From NCBI GenBank assembly GCA_013400975.1, contig WBMZ01010920.1:248001-312000 (forward strand): a stretch of DNA of 64,000 nt, in the 5' to 3' direction. Positions 13,145 through 25,963 of the stretch are shown here, piece after piece. A program made the translations under genes and the position numbers. The first letter of the stretch is position 1. Every line of letters starts with the position of its first letter. The notes under the pieces were generated by a model that ran no database searches, was not told the origin of the DNA, and saw only the letters and a list, made by a program, of their open reading frames with translations. Origin of the DNA: Atrichornis clamosus. Its lineage: Eukaryota > Chordata > Aves > Passeriformes > Menuridae.

Positions 13145-13355
13145 ATATATTATCTACCTGATTTTTAATAAATTAAATTAATTTCCCCAAGTTGAGTTTG
13201 TTTTGTTGGTGACAATAACTGGTGGGAGATCTCTCCTTGTCCATAGCTCAACTCACGAGCCTTTTGTTATATTTTCTCTCCCCTGCCTAGCTGTGAAGGA
13301 CAGTGGCAGAGTGCCTTTGGTGAGACCTGATGTCCAGCCAAGGACAAACCACTGC
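13145..13355 (+). mobile_element. 3' half of an avian ERV LTR
   Basis: This is the same LTR family as the copy at 6114-7438, represented only by its 3' half. It has AATAAATTAAATTAATTTCC (13170-13189, containing the AATAAA), then a GAGTTTGTTTTGTTGGTGACAA-type segment, GAGATCTCTCCTTGTCC, and TTTTGTTATATTTTCTCTCC (13262-13281). The terminal GACCTGATGTCCAGCC block ends at ACCACTGCA (13355). It corresponds to about 7220-7438 of the other copy. The expected 5' half is not upstream; it lies immediately downstream in the opposite orientation (next entry). The left edge is uncertain because the sequence before 13145 diverges. Confidence 0.85.
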
Positions 13356-13625
13356 ACTCTCACAAATTCTCACTCCTCTCTCCAAATGCAGTTACATTTG
13401 CAATTTTTTTCCTCTGCTTTTTAAATATGTTATCCCAGAGGCTCTACCACTGTTGTTGACATCTTCAGCCTTGGACAGTGGCAGATCTGTCTTGGAGCCA
13501 GCTGGCACTGATTTTGTCAGACATGGGGGAAGTTTCTGGCAGCTTGTCACAGAAACCACCCCTTTAGCTCCCCCACCATCCAACCTTGCCACATATACCC
13601 ACCACCACCACCACCAAAAAAAAAA
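13356..13625 (-). mobile_element. 5' half of the same ERV LTR, inverted
   Basis: On the minus strand this matches the 5' half of the LTR at 6114-7438. From 13610 downward it reads GGCAAGGTTGGATGG, GGGGTGGTTTCTGTGAC, a GCCAGCTGGCTCCAAGAC block, CCTCTGGGATAACATATTTA (the TATA-like region), and GAGAGAGGAGTGAGAA close to the junction. The segment 13600-13625 includes a CCA-triplet run and A9 that may be part of the LTR's variable start. Together with the plus-strand 3' half it forms an inverted, incomplete LTR. A long open frame on each strand here (13330-13695 and 13392-13688) has no retroviral protein match and is not a gene. Confidence 0.82.
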
Positions 13626-16600
13626 TCTATATTTAAGCCACAAGTCAAATGAAAACAGCAAAGAGTATGATTGCAGCCTACAGTGCATTCTTTAAATATA
13701 TATATTTTCTCATTAAATTGACAATGGAAATTATTGGTGAAGTATCATTTTAAAGAAAAACAACATAATGTCCTGTCAAGTTGAGTATGTTCACACAATG
13801 GAAGCTTAATTTTGATTAGGCATGATAGCTGTGGTTGTCAGGAACTTGCCCTCCTCTTCAAGTAATGCTTTAACATTTTCCGAACCTCCTACTAGAGTCA
13901 AAATTAAATTTACAGTCTTGACATTTTCCACTGCCTTTAAATATCCCTGTGACTAGCTATTCAAACATTTTCCTGGTTGCATTGTTCCCTTGTGTTTCTG
14001 AAGTTTGTAATGATCTTCAAGTTTGAAGTTTTGAAATAAAGCAAGGGATAATTTGAAGTGGGGAAAAAAAAGAAAATGTATGATTATGACATGAAAATAA
14101 CTTTTCAACTTTAGTGGGCTGATGTACTAAGATGAAGTCTAAAATAGAGCATTATCATGTTTAGTCAGTGAGGAGAAGAAAGTTTGTGCATGTATGGATG
14201 TGCACATAAAAAATGTCAACCAGATCTTTCATTTTTTCAGGCAAAGCACAGGGAAAGTGCAAGGTGGTCATTCCCCTTAATTTTCAAAGTGCAGATCACT
14301 TCCATTAGTACGAAAGCCCATGGAGTTTGCCATGTCTTAGTTATTAGAGCCACACAGAGAAAACTTGATGCATAAATGATATACTCCTCTTCTTATTTTA
14401 CCTTTCTGCTATCATCAATCTGCTGAGAAAAATTCTCTGGCTATGACTTTTAGTTATGTTTTTGTGGTTTAACTTCTTCTTCTCATTTAGTACAGCAATA
14501 GTGGGATCCGTCTTTCACCAGTTGTTGCTGTGATATAACTAGATAGAGTTATTGTGATGTGAATCACGTCACTGAAGAAATTGCATCTGGAAATTGAGCC
14601 TTCTGCAGAGGATTTAGCAAAAGGGTTAGAACAAGTGGCTCCATGTCTCTTGGAAGACCACTTGATTGTCTACAGCTTTCCGACATGTAGGTGATTACTT
14701 AGTGTAAGCTGCGTAAAGTGTTTCCTCTCCAGAATATTCATGTTACCAACCATCTTTAAAAGAATAGCTAACATAATGAGATGGAGAAATATACAGGCAA
14801 GATGAAAAACATGAGAGCAAGCTATCTTTGTCTGGCACAATTTGACTCAAACTCATTAAGTCTACAAATCAATGATGTGATTTTTCTTCATGCCAGTTAG
14901 GTATCAAACACCCATGCCTTCTCTCTAGTACTTACAATGTGCTTAGTAAAACCTTGTGTAGAGCTTTCAAGCACTACTAAAATGGAGATGCTCCAGCAGT
15001 ATGTTCTTGTTGCTATGCATGTAAAGATTTTAGAGATCGTAGTAGTGACTTGTGATGTATATGTTATCATGGTGATGTCTTTCTTACTGAACAGTATATG
15101 AAACTGGTTCATAAAACATATATACTTTTATACTGTAGACTGCAGGGGCTTTGTATGAACCAGTGTTTATGCTTACTGGCATTCATGATTAGTGTTTTCC
15201 GGCAGGCTGATGGTGTGTGCTCAAAGGTTCTTATTGAGGCAGCAGAGGTTGATCTGCAGAGAATTAAATATCTTTTCCTGAACCAGAGCCTTCCACTTGT
15301 ATACAACAAACAGAGGAACAGTTGGGTACAGCCAACTCACGTTACATGCAGAGAGGCTACATGCAGACTCCTTCAGGCCTGAAAGCAATATTACCTTTTT
15401 TTGCATGGCACCATGCTGAAGAAAATAAATTTCCTCTCTTGGAACAGTCACAGTCAGCACAGCCATTCAGCATTTTCAGTACTACAGAAGAGAATTGCTC
15501 GAGGCAAGTCAGTGTCTTTAGCCCATTCACTAAGAGGGAATGATACTTAAGGGAAGAGCCAGCTTGCTTAACTGCTGTCTAAAGGGCCTGAAGACCTCCA
15601 CAGTCATCCTAGAACTTCAATAGATATCAAAACTCTCCAACTGAGGACCACTGTGAGGCACAATGTACCTCCTATTCAAGCTTACAGTTCCAGCTCCTGC
15701 ATGCTCAGAGGACAGGCTTAGCACTAGTGAGTCTGTCACTGCACTTAGTGCAGAAGGAAAATGTTGTCAACGTACTGGTTTTGGCTGGGGATGATTCAGT
15801 TTTCTTCAGAAAAAATTTTAGGAAAATTATCAAGTTCTGGTGTGGATGGATGACACTTTTCCCAAACAAAGAGTCTAACCTGCCCAGACCCAGACCTATT
15901 CTGGTCTAGAAAACTTATTTCTGCAACCAAGTGTCTTCCACTTTGCTTTTTGCTCCCCAGATTTCAGTAAGACACTAGGCAATAGGTCCCATATATGTAA
16001 AAGTGAAAATTATAGTTGAAAACTTAGTTTAGGTAATTTGTCAAAGACATCACAAAGGCAGGATTTAAACAGAGATTATAGAGTTACTCAATCCTCTGGA
16101 CAAACATTGAGAGAAAGTGATAGAATTCCCTGAGTAAATAGTGACAAAGAAGTCATATATTTTGATAAAACTGGAAAAAAAAAGTGTGTCAAGTAATATT
16201 ATATAAGGAAACTCTAGACTTTTTTTAATTAATAGACCAGATGCAGAACACTTGATTCATTTTCACTATCATTTGAAAAACTGTTACAAATGGACAGGTA
16301 GATAACAGATGAAATATGAAAATCTGAGTATACTATTCTCACTTTAGCACAACATTACTACTTACACTACAACTAAAAGTAATTAGTATTTATCACCTGC
16401 AGACTTCAAAGTGCTTTTCAATACACATGATGTGATGGGTTTCTTGAAGGTGTCAGAGATTGATTTTTTCTGGATCCCTAACCACAGATTCATGCATTAG
16501 GCTATTGACAGAGTGGCAAAATAACCGTATGGATGTGCCTGGCACAAAACACAGGGGAAAACATTTTCCTACCACATATCTTTTCTTCACTCAACCACAC

Positions 16601-17699
16601 AATGTTTCTTCTCTCAGTTATTGCTTCTTTGCTCAAACTTCACCCATTTCTCCCAGAAATCCAGAATTATGTGCCTCTCTCTCTCTCTGTCTCCACCCCT
16701 TTTTTTTTCTTTCTTATAAGACCAGCTTTGAAAGATTTTTTCTGGAAGTCATACATGATATATTTATCCAGAACATTGTTTTATAGTGTACATGGAATTG
16801 CAGTCACAATACGTATGTAGAAAAGCCTCTTTGAAATATTTATTAATATCAAATAAATGTATATTTTCCCAGTTTTGAGAAGGTAAAATAGAATTTTAAG
16901 AACATAATAATATTTCAATAATATTCCTAATGATGAACACATCAAGAATTTCTGTCTTTTTTTCAATACCAAAATACATGGCACCTTCAAGTATTTAAAT
17001 TACTTATCAGCTCTGAAAGTGTTAACTCTGTATTATACATAGAGGGAGTTATCTAACCCAGTCCTGTATCATCTGAACATATTTACATTATTATTTCTAT
17101 CATTCACCACTCCCACTTTCTCCCAGAATTGTTTCCTTTCCTCTGTAGTACTGGTGAGATCTGATTTGGGTGTCCTCTTTGGTGACACTGACAGTAGAAC
17201 AACTCCTTTAGTGGTTATTGGACTTCTCTGTTCTGTGCAGTAATAAATTCCCAAGCAGAAGCATTTGCAGAAGATAATTAAGGATGGATAGCTAAACCTG
17301 GTCTGGTGCAATCCACATGGCACCCCTCAAAACCTCTCAAAGTTTGGACTCTCCAACAACACTCAAAGAAGGTATCTAAAGTCATTAGAATAGTACTTTT
17401 TCATTGAATCTATTCGGCAGGTGGGGTGGTGTTATTTTACTGTAATTTTGGTAGAAATTAGATTTTATTGAAAGACATTTTAATTTTAATATCTAATAAT
17501 CCATTAAGCATAACTTTTGATGCATAAGACTTTCCATTCCTTCAGTTTAAAGCTCATATTCTGCTGCTCATAATTTTGCCAGACATGGACAAAAACCGCT
17601 AAAGTTCTTGTCTTAAATATCTGCATGTATTGCCCACAACCGTGGAGAAATCTGATTGATATAATTGTAAGGATACTTGCTGTTATTGTTGGAAAGTCA
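13626..17699. other. Unique intergenic DNA, no gene seen
   Basis: No gene or confident repeat apart from the weak MIR-like patch at 16025-16110. A cluster of open frames on both strands at 15098-15543 is too short and inconsistent between frames to support an exon. A CT microsatellite (16677-16693) followed by T9 underlies the open frames at 16460-16820. Confidence 0.6.
16025..16110 (+). repeat. Possible MIR-type SINE core remnant
   Basis: The stretch contains GGTAATTTGTCAAAGACATC followed by GGCAGGATTTAAACAGAG. This resembles the MIR core order AAGTAACTTGCCCAAGGTCAC ... GGCAGGATTTGAACCCAGG with several substitutions and an internal deletion. MIR elements predate amniote divergence and survive as badly decayed copies in birds. 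The match is by eye and short, so this is tentative. Confidence 0.3.
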
Positions 17700-18580
17700 C
17701 ATGGATTTGGGGGACAAGAGTGTTCGTGAGCAACGGCAGAAAGCAAATGTCACACCTATCCTTGAGGACAGTAAGGAGTATGTAGGACTAGAGAAACTAC
17801 AGGCTGGTCAGCTTCATCTTGATGTCAAGAAATGTGATGGAGTAAATCCTTGTGAAATGCTTTTCCAAGTATATTAAGCAGAATAAGATTAATAGGAACA
17901 GTCAGAATGGATTTTCAAAAGAAGGCTTATGCCTGACCAATCCAACAACCTTCTGTGATGATTTGACTGGCAAGATGGATGAAGTAAGACCAGTAGAGCC
18001 TTTTCATCTTGGTTTAAGCAAAGCTTTCAGCTCTGCCTTCCATGACATTCTCATAGACAAGCTGATGAAGCATGCGCTCTATAAGGACAGTGAGATGGAT
18101 TAGAAAATTGGCTGAACAACTGGGCTCAAGGGGTTGGGATCAGTGGCACAGCTGAATGCAAGTCTTTAATAGTGTATGTCAGTGGATGACATTGTGTGAT
18201 GAGTCAGAGCATACCCTCAAATAAATTCACAGTTAGCACAAAGCCGGGGAAAGCAGTTGATGTACGAGAAGGATGAGCTGTCATTCAGATCATCCTTTAC
18301 AGACTGGAGAAATGGACCAACAGGAACTTCATGAAGTTCAACATAGGGAAATGCCAACTCCTGCCCCTGTGGAGTTGTAACCCTAGGTTAAGTGTAGACT
18401 GGGGTCTGACTGGAGGCAGTTTGGAGAGAAGGACCAGGAGGTCCTGTGTGCACCATAGTGACCATAACATGGCAATGAGCCCTTGCAGTAAAGAAGGCCC
18501 TAGAGGACCCTACTTTGAGCAGGCATTTGGAGTAGATAACTTTCAGAAGTTCATTCACTCATCAGCTGTTCCATGACTGT
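17700..18580 (+). mobile_element. CR1 LINE fragment with decayed reverse transcriptase (ORF2)
   Basis: Plus-strand CR1 starting inside ORF2. Near 17730-17765 it encodes QKANVTPI, matching the CR1 RT segment RKANVTPIFKK. At 17905-18103 an open frame carries GFSKEGLCLTN, then FCDDLTG, then LSKAFSSAFHDILIDKLMKH, the decayed form of the RT motif around DFSKAFDTVSH. At 18331-18400 MKFNIGKCQLLPL corresponds to MKFNKGKCQVLHL. Segments are in different frames, with stops and an internal deletion that removes the catalytic FADD-type box. Near 18500 the sequence jumps from ORF2 (AGTAAAGAAGGCC) to a GAGCAGGCATTTGGAGTAGA-type 3' end, so most of the 3' part is deleted. RT is DNA polymerase activity for target-primed insertion; this copy is dead. 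Confidence 0.88.
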
Positions 18581-21500
18581 GAGCATGGGAATGTTCTATT
18601 GTCCAAGAGAGGAGTTGCAGAGGACTGCCCAATACACAAAGATGAAGATGAACATTCACAGGGTAGTTGAAAGTGGGAAAAACAATTGAAACTTGAGACA
18701 CTCTGTATTCTTAGCATAGTCTGCAATACTGCCTACTGACGTGAATGCAGAGTGCTTATAGTCTGGATCTTGCTCTCTATCTTTCCCAGGAGAATACTAG
18801 CTTTCCGTTCTGCTTTTCCTTCCTGCAGTCACACAGCAAAGTTGATGCACCTGATACTTTTACCATCTGCACAGTAAAATCACTCAGATTTCTTTGATGG
18901 GAACTGTGTAGCTTTGTACACATTAGAGATGTCTCAGATTTCCCAATGTCCTTTCACCACGATGGAGTTTAATATAACTTCTCAAAATAGCCTACTTACT
19001 AAATTTCTAACTTCCTGCAAATGTGGTTTCCTTAATTCTTATAACCTTGTCCTGGTGTACTGTGAAAAACAAACAGTTCTTGAATTATTTTAAGCTGAAA
19101 ACATATTGGCCTCTAATGCTCTAATCAAATTAAACAGAAGATCAAGTTAAGCAGTGATCAAATCAGCTGGTCCTGTTATTTGTGTAGCCAGATTAAATTC
19201 TGACTATCTACCCAGGCAGGTGTCCTCTAGCCATGCATGCGTACTTCTGTTAAAAGCTCTGAAAATTGCATTTACTGCTGTCTCTTTTCATGATTTTATT
19301 GTGAGGAGTCATTTAGGATATAAAATAATGATTATCTCTACAACTGTTGTAATCAGGTGATTACTGGAAAACCTCATCTTTCTTAAAAAAAGGTAAACAA
19401 GTAATCTGCCAATCTTTCTTCCAAACACCCCCAGACAGTGTGGACATCAGCAAAATATGTATATCTGATCAGTGAGAGGATGTAAAAAAGAAAGAAAAGC
19501 TAAAAATTAGTATTATTAAGCTTCATGTTTTTAGAAAAATAACTTCTTTATTTTGGAAGTTTTATTTTCTTAGATAGCAAGCACTTGAGATTAACAAAGT
19601 TCAATTCCAAGAAACCAACAAATGGAAAAAAAAATTGAAGTGAGATATTGAGAAAGCAATTAGGCCAGTTCTCTATGGATTTTTTCTTTTTACAAATCAA
19701 GATTGATTGCACTGAGATCAAATTGCAGAAGGGAAACTGAACAATGCTGCAGATAGAGCACTGTGTGCCCTGTGCTTCCTGGCATGCTAGCATTACATTT
19801 ATGGACAAGTAAATTAAGCAGTGATTTTCCTCTTCCAGATATGATTTCTTATATCCCTCTGGTCTTCCAAGTCTACCAGTACACATGTTCTTGATTAAAA
19901 TTGTTTGTCCTTGTGGTACAGATGAAATAAAAAACCTCAGACAACTATGTTTAATTTTCATGTGATTTCAAGTATTTCAAATTTTTACATTTCATAATGT
20001 AAGAACTCTCCTTATTAGATGCAGATTTTTTTAATCCTTTGTTCAATGAGGATACATTTAGTCTATGCATCAATGAAATTCTATAAAAATACAAAGTGAT
20101 GCAATACTACTATAATAATAGAACACTAGTAGGATAATACATATTGTTGAGATACTATAAATTCTTGTCAATTTTCTGTTTCTTAATTTTTAGCAGAATG
20201 CATGTAATTGCAGCGTTGAAAGGAATCTCCTGGGTCACATGATAATCTGTACAGGCCAATAACCAAGCTCAGGTAACTTCCCTTTCCACAGGTGTTTGCT
20301 CTTTCTTTTCAAACATCCAGCATCTCATGGGTATTATTGTGGTTTTCTCACATGCTGGTAAATTTAAACCTTTAGACATATTCCTGTAGGTGTTTGGAAG
20401 GTTGCAGGAAATATCTGTTTCAAGAACTCAGAAAGCTATCCTTTAAAGAAAAGGTAAAGAACTGGTTTTGTTTCTAGCTTTAGAACCTTTAGGCATTCCC
20501 TGTGTGCAGTCACTCCGTGCTTTGGATTTTTTCCTGATATTAACCTCTCATGCTATAAACACCTCTTCTCTCAAAAGAGGAAAAGTAGAATTTTTATATA
20601 AATCCAGGATCTCCGCTGTCAAAGGAGTCTTAGCCTTTACTTTGAAATTGGCCTATTGAAAAAAAATCCTTTCTACAAGCACCTAAAGCCAGCTGGCCTG
20701 AAGAAAACTTAATTTTTCAATAGTAGCAAAGTGGCAAACTGGGAAAATTACTGAAAATTCTCATCTTAGTCTGGTTGCAAACGCTATGATCTTACACAAT
20801 AAATAATCACAGTTTGGGAACCAAATCAAAAAAAAGTGTTATGGGAATTAACTATAAGGGACTTAGGGAAATATATTTTTATTTACAGTAAAGTAAATTA
20901 GTATCTTGAGATCAAGAAATAAACATAATTACAGAAATGGGAGGCATGCACAATGGCTCATGAGAGAATGTTCTTCTTTAAATACAGCTGCATTGAATTG
21001 ACATAAGGAAGCAGCATTTGGGTGGGATTAAACTCCTAATTGTAGTCACCTATGCTTGACATTGGCTTGTGGGCTCCTATCATTAGTTTCCAGGCAGTTC
21101 CCTCTCTGCAGGCATCTCTTTTCACCTGGAACACTCTAGAACATCTAGAATATCTGCAATTGTGACCCAGGACCTAGAAAAACCTTGTGCCTTGCTGGAA
21201 TGGGCTCTGAGGGCCAGGGAGATACTGGAGGATAGTTCAAATGACACTACCTGTCCATGAATAGGCAGTAGAAACAAATCCTTTAAAGAATATAACTCTC
21301 TGAAGGCCGTGGGACATTTTGACCAGATCTCTTTCAGTTAGGATGGGAAAATACATCTCCAGACCACAAGAAGGCAACAGTACTCACAACATAAAGATTT
21401 TACTGTCTAAGAATTTAGAGCTGATTGCTGCCTTTTGACAGACATGATATTGGTGTGATTCATTTCTAAGAGCATTGACCAGAGGGCAGTATGGGTTCTT

Positions 21501-23762
21501 TCAAATTTTACTATGAAAACCAGTTCTCATCTTCAACTCTTTGATAATGGGAAACCTTGAATGAATCAATAATAACATTTTGAGGTTATTACCATAAACA
21601 GGAATTAAATTACATATATGTTTTAGATGTGTGCTTTCCTACAGTTATTTCATTCAAGAAATAAAATTTTAATGCTTGAGCTGATTTTTTTTTATCGTGT
21701 TGTTTTTCCAAGCAACAAAAGAAGACATTACTAAGAATATATCTTGTTTGGTTTGAAACTGTGGTGTTAGGGTTTTTTTTTCATGGGTCCATATGCAGAT
21801 ACAAATGTACAAGTCTACATACACATGACAGTTCTATGGGTATTCACGGTACAGAACTTGGATTTGGATACAGTTTTAAATTTTATTGATTTTTTGTTGT
21901 TGTTAAAGTGTACTGCCACCAAAATATTTTTGTACATTTTCAATTAAAACTTTTAATGTTTCACTAAGTAACATTTTCACTGTTTTCGGTTTGAGTAACA
22001 CACTTCTGATGTTGTGTTTTCTGATAGCAGTAGCTCTGTGGTTGTGCAGAAAAAGTGATAGGTTTCATTTACTTAAATATTTAACTACTCTGAAAGTTTG
22101 GGGATTATTTTGACTTTGGCACTTATTCTAAACCCAGGAATAGTAGGACCTGTTAGATTTAGCTAATTAATCTTCATGTCTTTCTTTAGTCACAGCTTAT
22201 TTTGAATCTAAACAAGCATCCAGGCTTTTCCTTAGTTTAGTGGACCAGAGTGTTGCCTTTTAGTCCTGAGGAGCAGATGCAGACCATCTGCTATGTAATG
22301 TATAGCAGCATAGCAAGCTCCAGGTTCTGAACGTCAGTGGTGCTAGAGTTGTGCTGGAGAGCACCAGGTGAGGTGGCCTGTCTGTAACAGGCATAGCTTT
22401 GAAATGTACTTCTTATGGAAAATCACCCAAGGTGGGGTGACTAAGAAAAAGAGAGCCTTAATCCCATTGATAAAGTGACATCAAATCCCATTCTCTCAAG
22501 GATTTAAAGAGATAATCCTAGGCAACTCTATTGAATAATTTCTCACCAGCTAGTGATAACGTCACCAGGAACTCCTTCCAGCAATGTGATATTGCAGTTG
22601 TGTATCAGCTTAGCTGCTTGCATGCTCACATTTATGGAAAGCTGTTGGTAAAAAGCGCAACACTCCCTCACTCTCTGAATATATAACAGATGCAAAAATA
22701 CACTCGAGGTTACATCTACTAGAAGACTAAACTGTTCAATTTGACACATTTAGCTTGTTGGCAATGTGCTTTGTTTAAATTAAAAAAATTACAATTTGCT
22801 AAAAATGAAATAGAATGCTGCATTGAAAGAAAGTATTAATCATAATTATTGTAGTGATTTGCTCTTTATTAACATTGTTGTATCAGTAGCCTCAGGCCCA
22901 AATCCAGATTGCTGCCCCATTAGGGTAGACCAATGCATATTAAATTACTAATGAATTTAAGTACACAATATTTCCTATACACCAACACCTAATAGAACTG
23001 TTCCTTTCTCCAGAGAAACTGACTCTGCTTTCATTGTTTAGATGGCAAGGGCTCTGACAAATCACTGCTTTTCATTTTGTTTGTAAGGCAGAGGAAGACC
23101 CAGTGGCCATTAACAAGTCCAGAGCATTCTTGGTGCTGCCATTCTTTGGGTTTTGGTTCCACTGGTGGGAAAGGGCTCTGCCTTTACATGGCCATCTGTG
23201 GCACCAACACAGCCACGTGTGTGTGTGCACAAGGGGCCAGTGTCACTGGGGATGGGAGAAACATTTTGTACAGGATGAGCAAGAGAGCCACCCTGGATGT
23301 ATTCACAAGGGTAAGCGTCAACAGAAAATTGTAAATAAAATGAGTTTTTTGTGTGTTTCACATTAATTATTTTAAAACATGCCTGTATTTCACATTAATT
23401 ATTTTTAAACATTGGCTACCCCTGCTGTATTTTACAGAGAATCCTTGAGCTAATTATCAGTGCACCGGTTTTACATGTCTTTTTGGTGGTTAAAAATTAG
23501 TGTGAATCCTCAAACTCCTCAAAGGGACTCAGGGTCACACCTGAGGTTTGTTAACTAACCCGTCTTCACTTCATTTACTATATTTAAATAGTTTCCAATG
23601 GCTTTTACAAAAGATTCGGCCTAACTCTTGGTGTATGGGTCACCTCCACAGCTGCAGTGGGAAATTAGCACTACTTGTGAGGAACGGATGTGTTCCTGCC
23701 TGGTGTTTCCTGAAAGTACTGTTGGTTGTGTGCAGAGCAGGAAGCCTTGTGGTTGCAAAACC
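18581..23762. other. Unique AT-rich intergenic DNA, no gene seen
   Basis: No gene. The longest open frame (19548-19961, -, 137 codons) is lysine/serine/leucine-rich with no domain that I recognise, and it contains translated A and T runs, which argues for chance. Open frames at 23077-23361 lie on both strands of the same stretch, showing local low stop density rather than coding. The short duplication at 23356-23412 is listed separately. Confidence 0.6.
23356..23412 (+). repeat. Near-perfect 25-bp direct repeat
   Basis: Copy one (23356-23380) reads TTTCACATTAATTATTTTAA plus AACAT. Copy two (23388-23412) differs by one substitution, where the homopolymer runs shift by one base. They are separated by 7 bp, so the period is 32 bp. 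It is a small local duplication with homeodomain-like TTAATTA words in each copy. Confidence 0.9.
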
Positions 23763-23996
23763 GTAAAGGTTTCCAACTAAAACCAAACCAAACTAAACCA
23801 AACCAATCCAACAGATCAACCAAGGAAAAACCAAAAAACCCCTCAACCAACCAAAAAAAAACCAACAAAAAAAACTCAATCAAAAAACCCCAAAACAAAC
23901 AAAGCAAACAAACAAACAAACAAACCCAAAAAACCCCAAAAACCCCCCAAACAACACCACCAACAAAACCACCAAAAAACCCAAAACCAAAACCTC
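23763..23996. repeat. Long A/C-only low-complexity tract
   Basis: About 230 bp in which the plus strand is nearly all A and C, in words such as AAACCAAACC, (CAAA)n at 23899-23930 and AACCCCAAAAACCCCCC. The minus strand is T/G-rich with several GGG or longer runs near 23930-23960. The lysine/asparagine/proline open frame across it (23726-24013) and its reverse (23671-23919) are by-products of composition. A strict strand asymmetry of this length is typical of simple-sequence drift in bird genomes. Confidence 0.92.
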
Positions 23997-25790
23997 AGCG
24001 ATTTTACATTTGAAAAGCAGGAATTTTTTCAAATGCTTCATGTGAATCTGTATCCAAGACCCTATATGAATTTAGGTAGGATATTCCAAGAGAGTTTCCC
24101 TGTGAGATTTCTATGCTCTGATTCTGCTTGAGAGAAATAATATCAGCAGATTTTATTCACTCACAGGAAAATGAGGTGTATCCATCTCAGTGCGAAACAA
24201 GAAACCTGCAGGTTAGACAAATACTGCAATTCTGAGAAAAAATAAAACGAAACTTTTATTACCCCAAAACCTCTGGGAAAAACCAAAAGCAATCCTATCC
24301 TCTAAAATGTTGCTTAAGTGGGAAGCGTAGGAGAGTTTCTCTAATGTCTCAGAAAAAGCAGTATTTATCTCCTTTAAATGAAAACATGAATAGTATTCCT
24401 TGTTCTATAGCTTAGTGATCAGGGTTCTACCCTGGGATTTTGCTCTTCCTTGAAAAACAAACAAACTGAAAATTCGAGGGTAAGATGTCTAATGTCTCTC
24501 TTTTTTTTTTAGCTTTTATTCTAAGTTTATCTTTTTGAGTGAAAATGTGTAAATGGCTTTACTTTCCTCTTTCTTGGTATTTGTAAACATCTTACAGGTT
24601 AGGTCTTCTGTGAAAAACCATGATTCTGATTGAGGTGCAAAGGACAAAATTCTAAGGGAGTGAATAACTCACTGCTGCAGTATCATCTTTCCCAAATGTG
24701 TTTGCGACACACAGAGAGACAAGATAAGGGATCTATAAGGAATGTATCCAAATGTCTGTGAAAGCCTTGTCAATAAGACAGCAATAAGTTTGACTGTTTT
24801 AAGCTTGTTGAAGCTCAGAATTTCTTTTCCATGGCAAGGGTTCCTGTATTTAGAATAATACTTAAAAGCAAAGAAAATAACTCATCAAGTTATTGGGGGG
24901 GTGGGGGAAAGTTAGAGAGACAGGATTGTAACAATGTCAGTATGCCATCTCATAAATCAAAAGAAATCTGTGCTAGTTTGGGGATATTGTGGTTCATGTT
25001 AGATAATGAAATATGCTTTCAAATAGAAGAGATTTCAAAATGATACCTGAAAGAATCTAGGTATCATGTTTCAAAATTGCCCAAATATTATACTGCTTCA
25101 GCTGTTTTCATATCCAGTTTTGTCAAAATTGACATTTCATTTTAGAATCGTTGATGTTGATTAAATGGCATTTTTGAATGACAAATGCTTGGAATCCTTT
25201 AAATTGTTTTTACTGGGACTGTATTTTATTTAACTACTGATCTTAGATCCCTGAGGTCCTAAGGCGCAACAGAAGTTAAAAGAGACCTTCCCAATAGCTT
25301 GCGCCAACTACTTATGATCTTAAGGGCTGACTGCTGCACCCTTCCTTTTGTGTGCACACTGTTGTCCTGGTGGTGCCTTCTTCACCCTTGTAACTCACAT
25401 ACCATTTCTAGAGTGGAATAAGTGACTTTGCGTCACAACAGTGAAATTCTGGCATTCAGGGGTGTGTATCAACTTTACACATGTAGAGTTTCTTACAGGT
25501 AGTCGAAACATGATGAATCAAAGGCTTCTGAAGTTAAAAACAGCCCAGTATCACTCACTCTTTGACAAAACTTTGGAGGGTTAATTTTTCAGAAATTGTA
25601 TAATCTCAGTTTCTGTTGAGATTAAAAGAATTTTTAAGATGGTGCATTTTGATGTATTATATTACTTCAAAAAGTAATAGAATTTAGTCTAAGAAGGGAT
25701 ATGTTACACTCAATTTAAAAAGTCGCTGTGCCCTGCACAATGGCTGACTTGCAAAAATTGGTGTACTGGGTTCCACTGCTCAAGAGTGCA
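23997..25790. other. Unique intergenic DNA, no gene seen
   Basis: No gene or repeat recognised. The sequence includes a T10 run (24502-24511) and a G7/GTGGGGG patch at 24894-24905. The stretch 25250-25480 has somewhat higher G+C but no open frame or splice context that I can defend. Confidence 0.6.
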
Positions 25791-25963
25791 CAGGTTTGTG
25801 GGGGTTTTGAGTTGTATTTTTGTTATTTATTGAGCAGTCTTTGTCTTGACCTATGAGATTGCTTCTGTTTTTTATGTTTTCTTCCCCGGTCCTGCTGGGG
25901 AGTGGAGGCAACAGAGAAAGGGCTGTATGGTGCTGAACTGCTAGCTGGGGTCAGTGCACAACA
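25791..25963 (+). mobile_element. 3' fragment of an avian ERV LTR
   Basis: The last 100 bases match the 3' end of the LTR family seen in full at 43908-44501, here on the plus strand. They show a CTTGACCTATGAGATTG segment in place of the usual TCTTTATCTCAACCCACGAG, then a GTCCTGCTGGGGAGTGGAGG block, then GGCTGTATGGTGCTGAACTGCTAGCTGGGG, ending in GCACAACA. The intact family ends GTTAAACCACGACA, so the terminal CA is kept. The 5' part of the LTR, with promoter, is missing. The left edge is uncertain. Confidence 0.65.

Noticed and set aside
13330..13695. 121-codon plus-strand frame and its antisense partner
   Set aside because: Both are inside the inverted half-LTR; no retroviral protein similarity.
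19548..19961. 137-codon minus-strand open frame as a gene
   Set aside because: It includes translated poly-A/T runs and has no recognisable family; no upstream or downstream exons seen.
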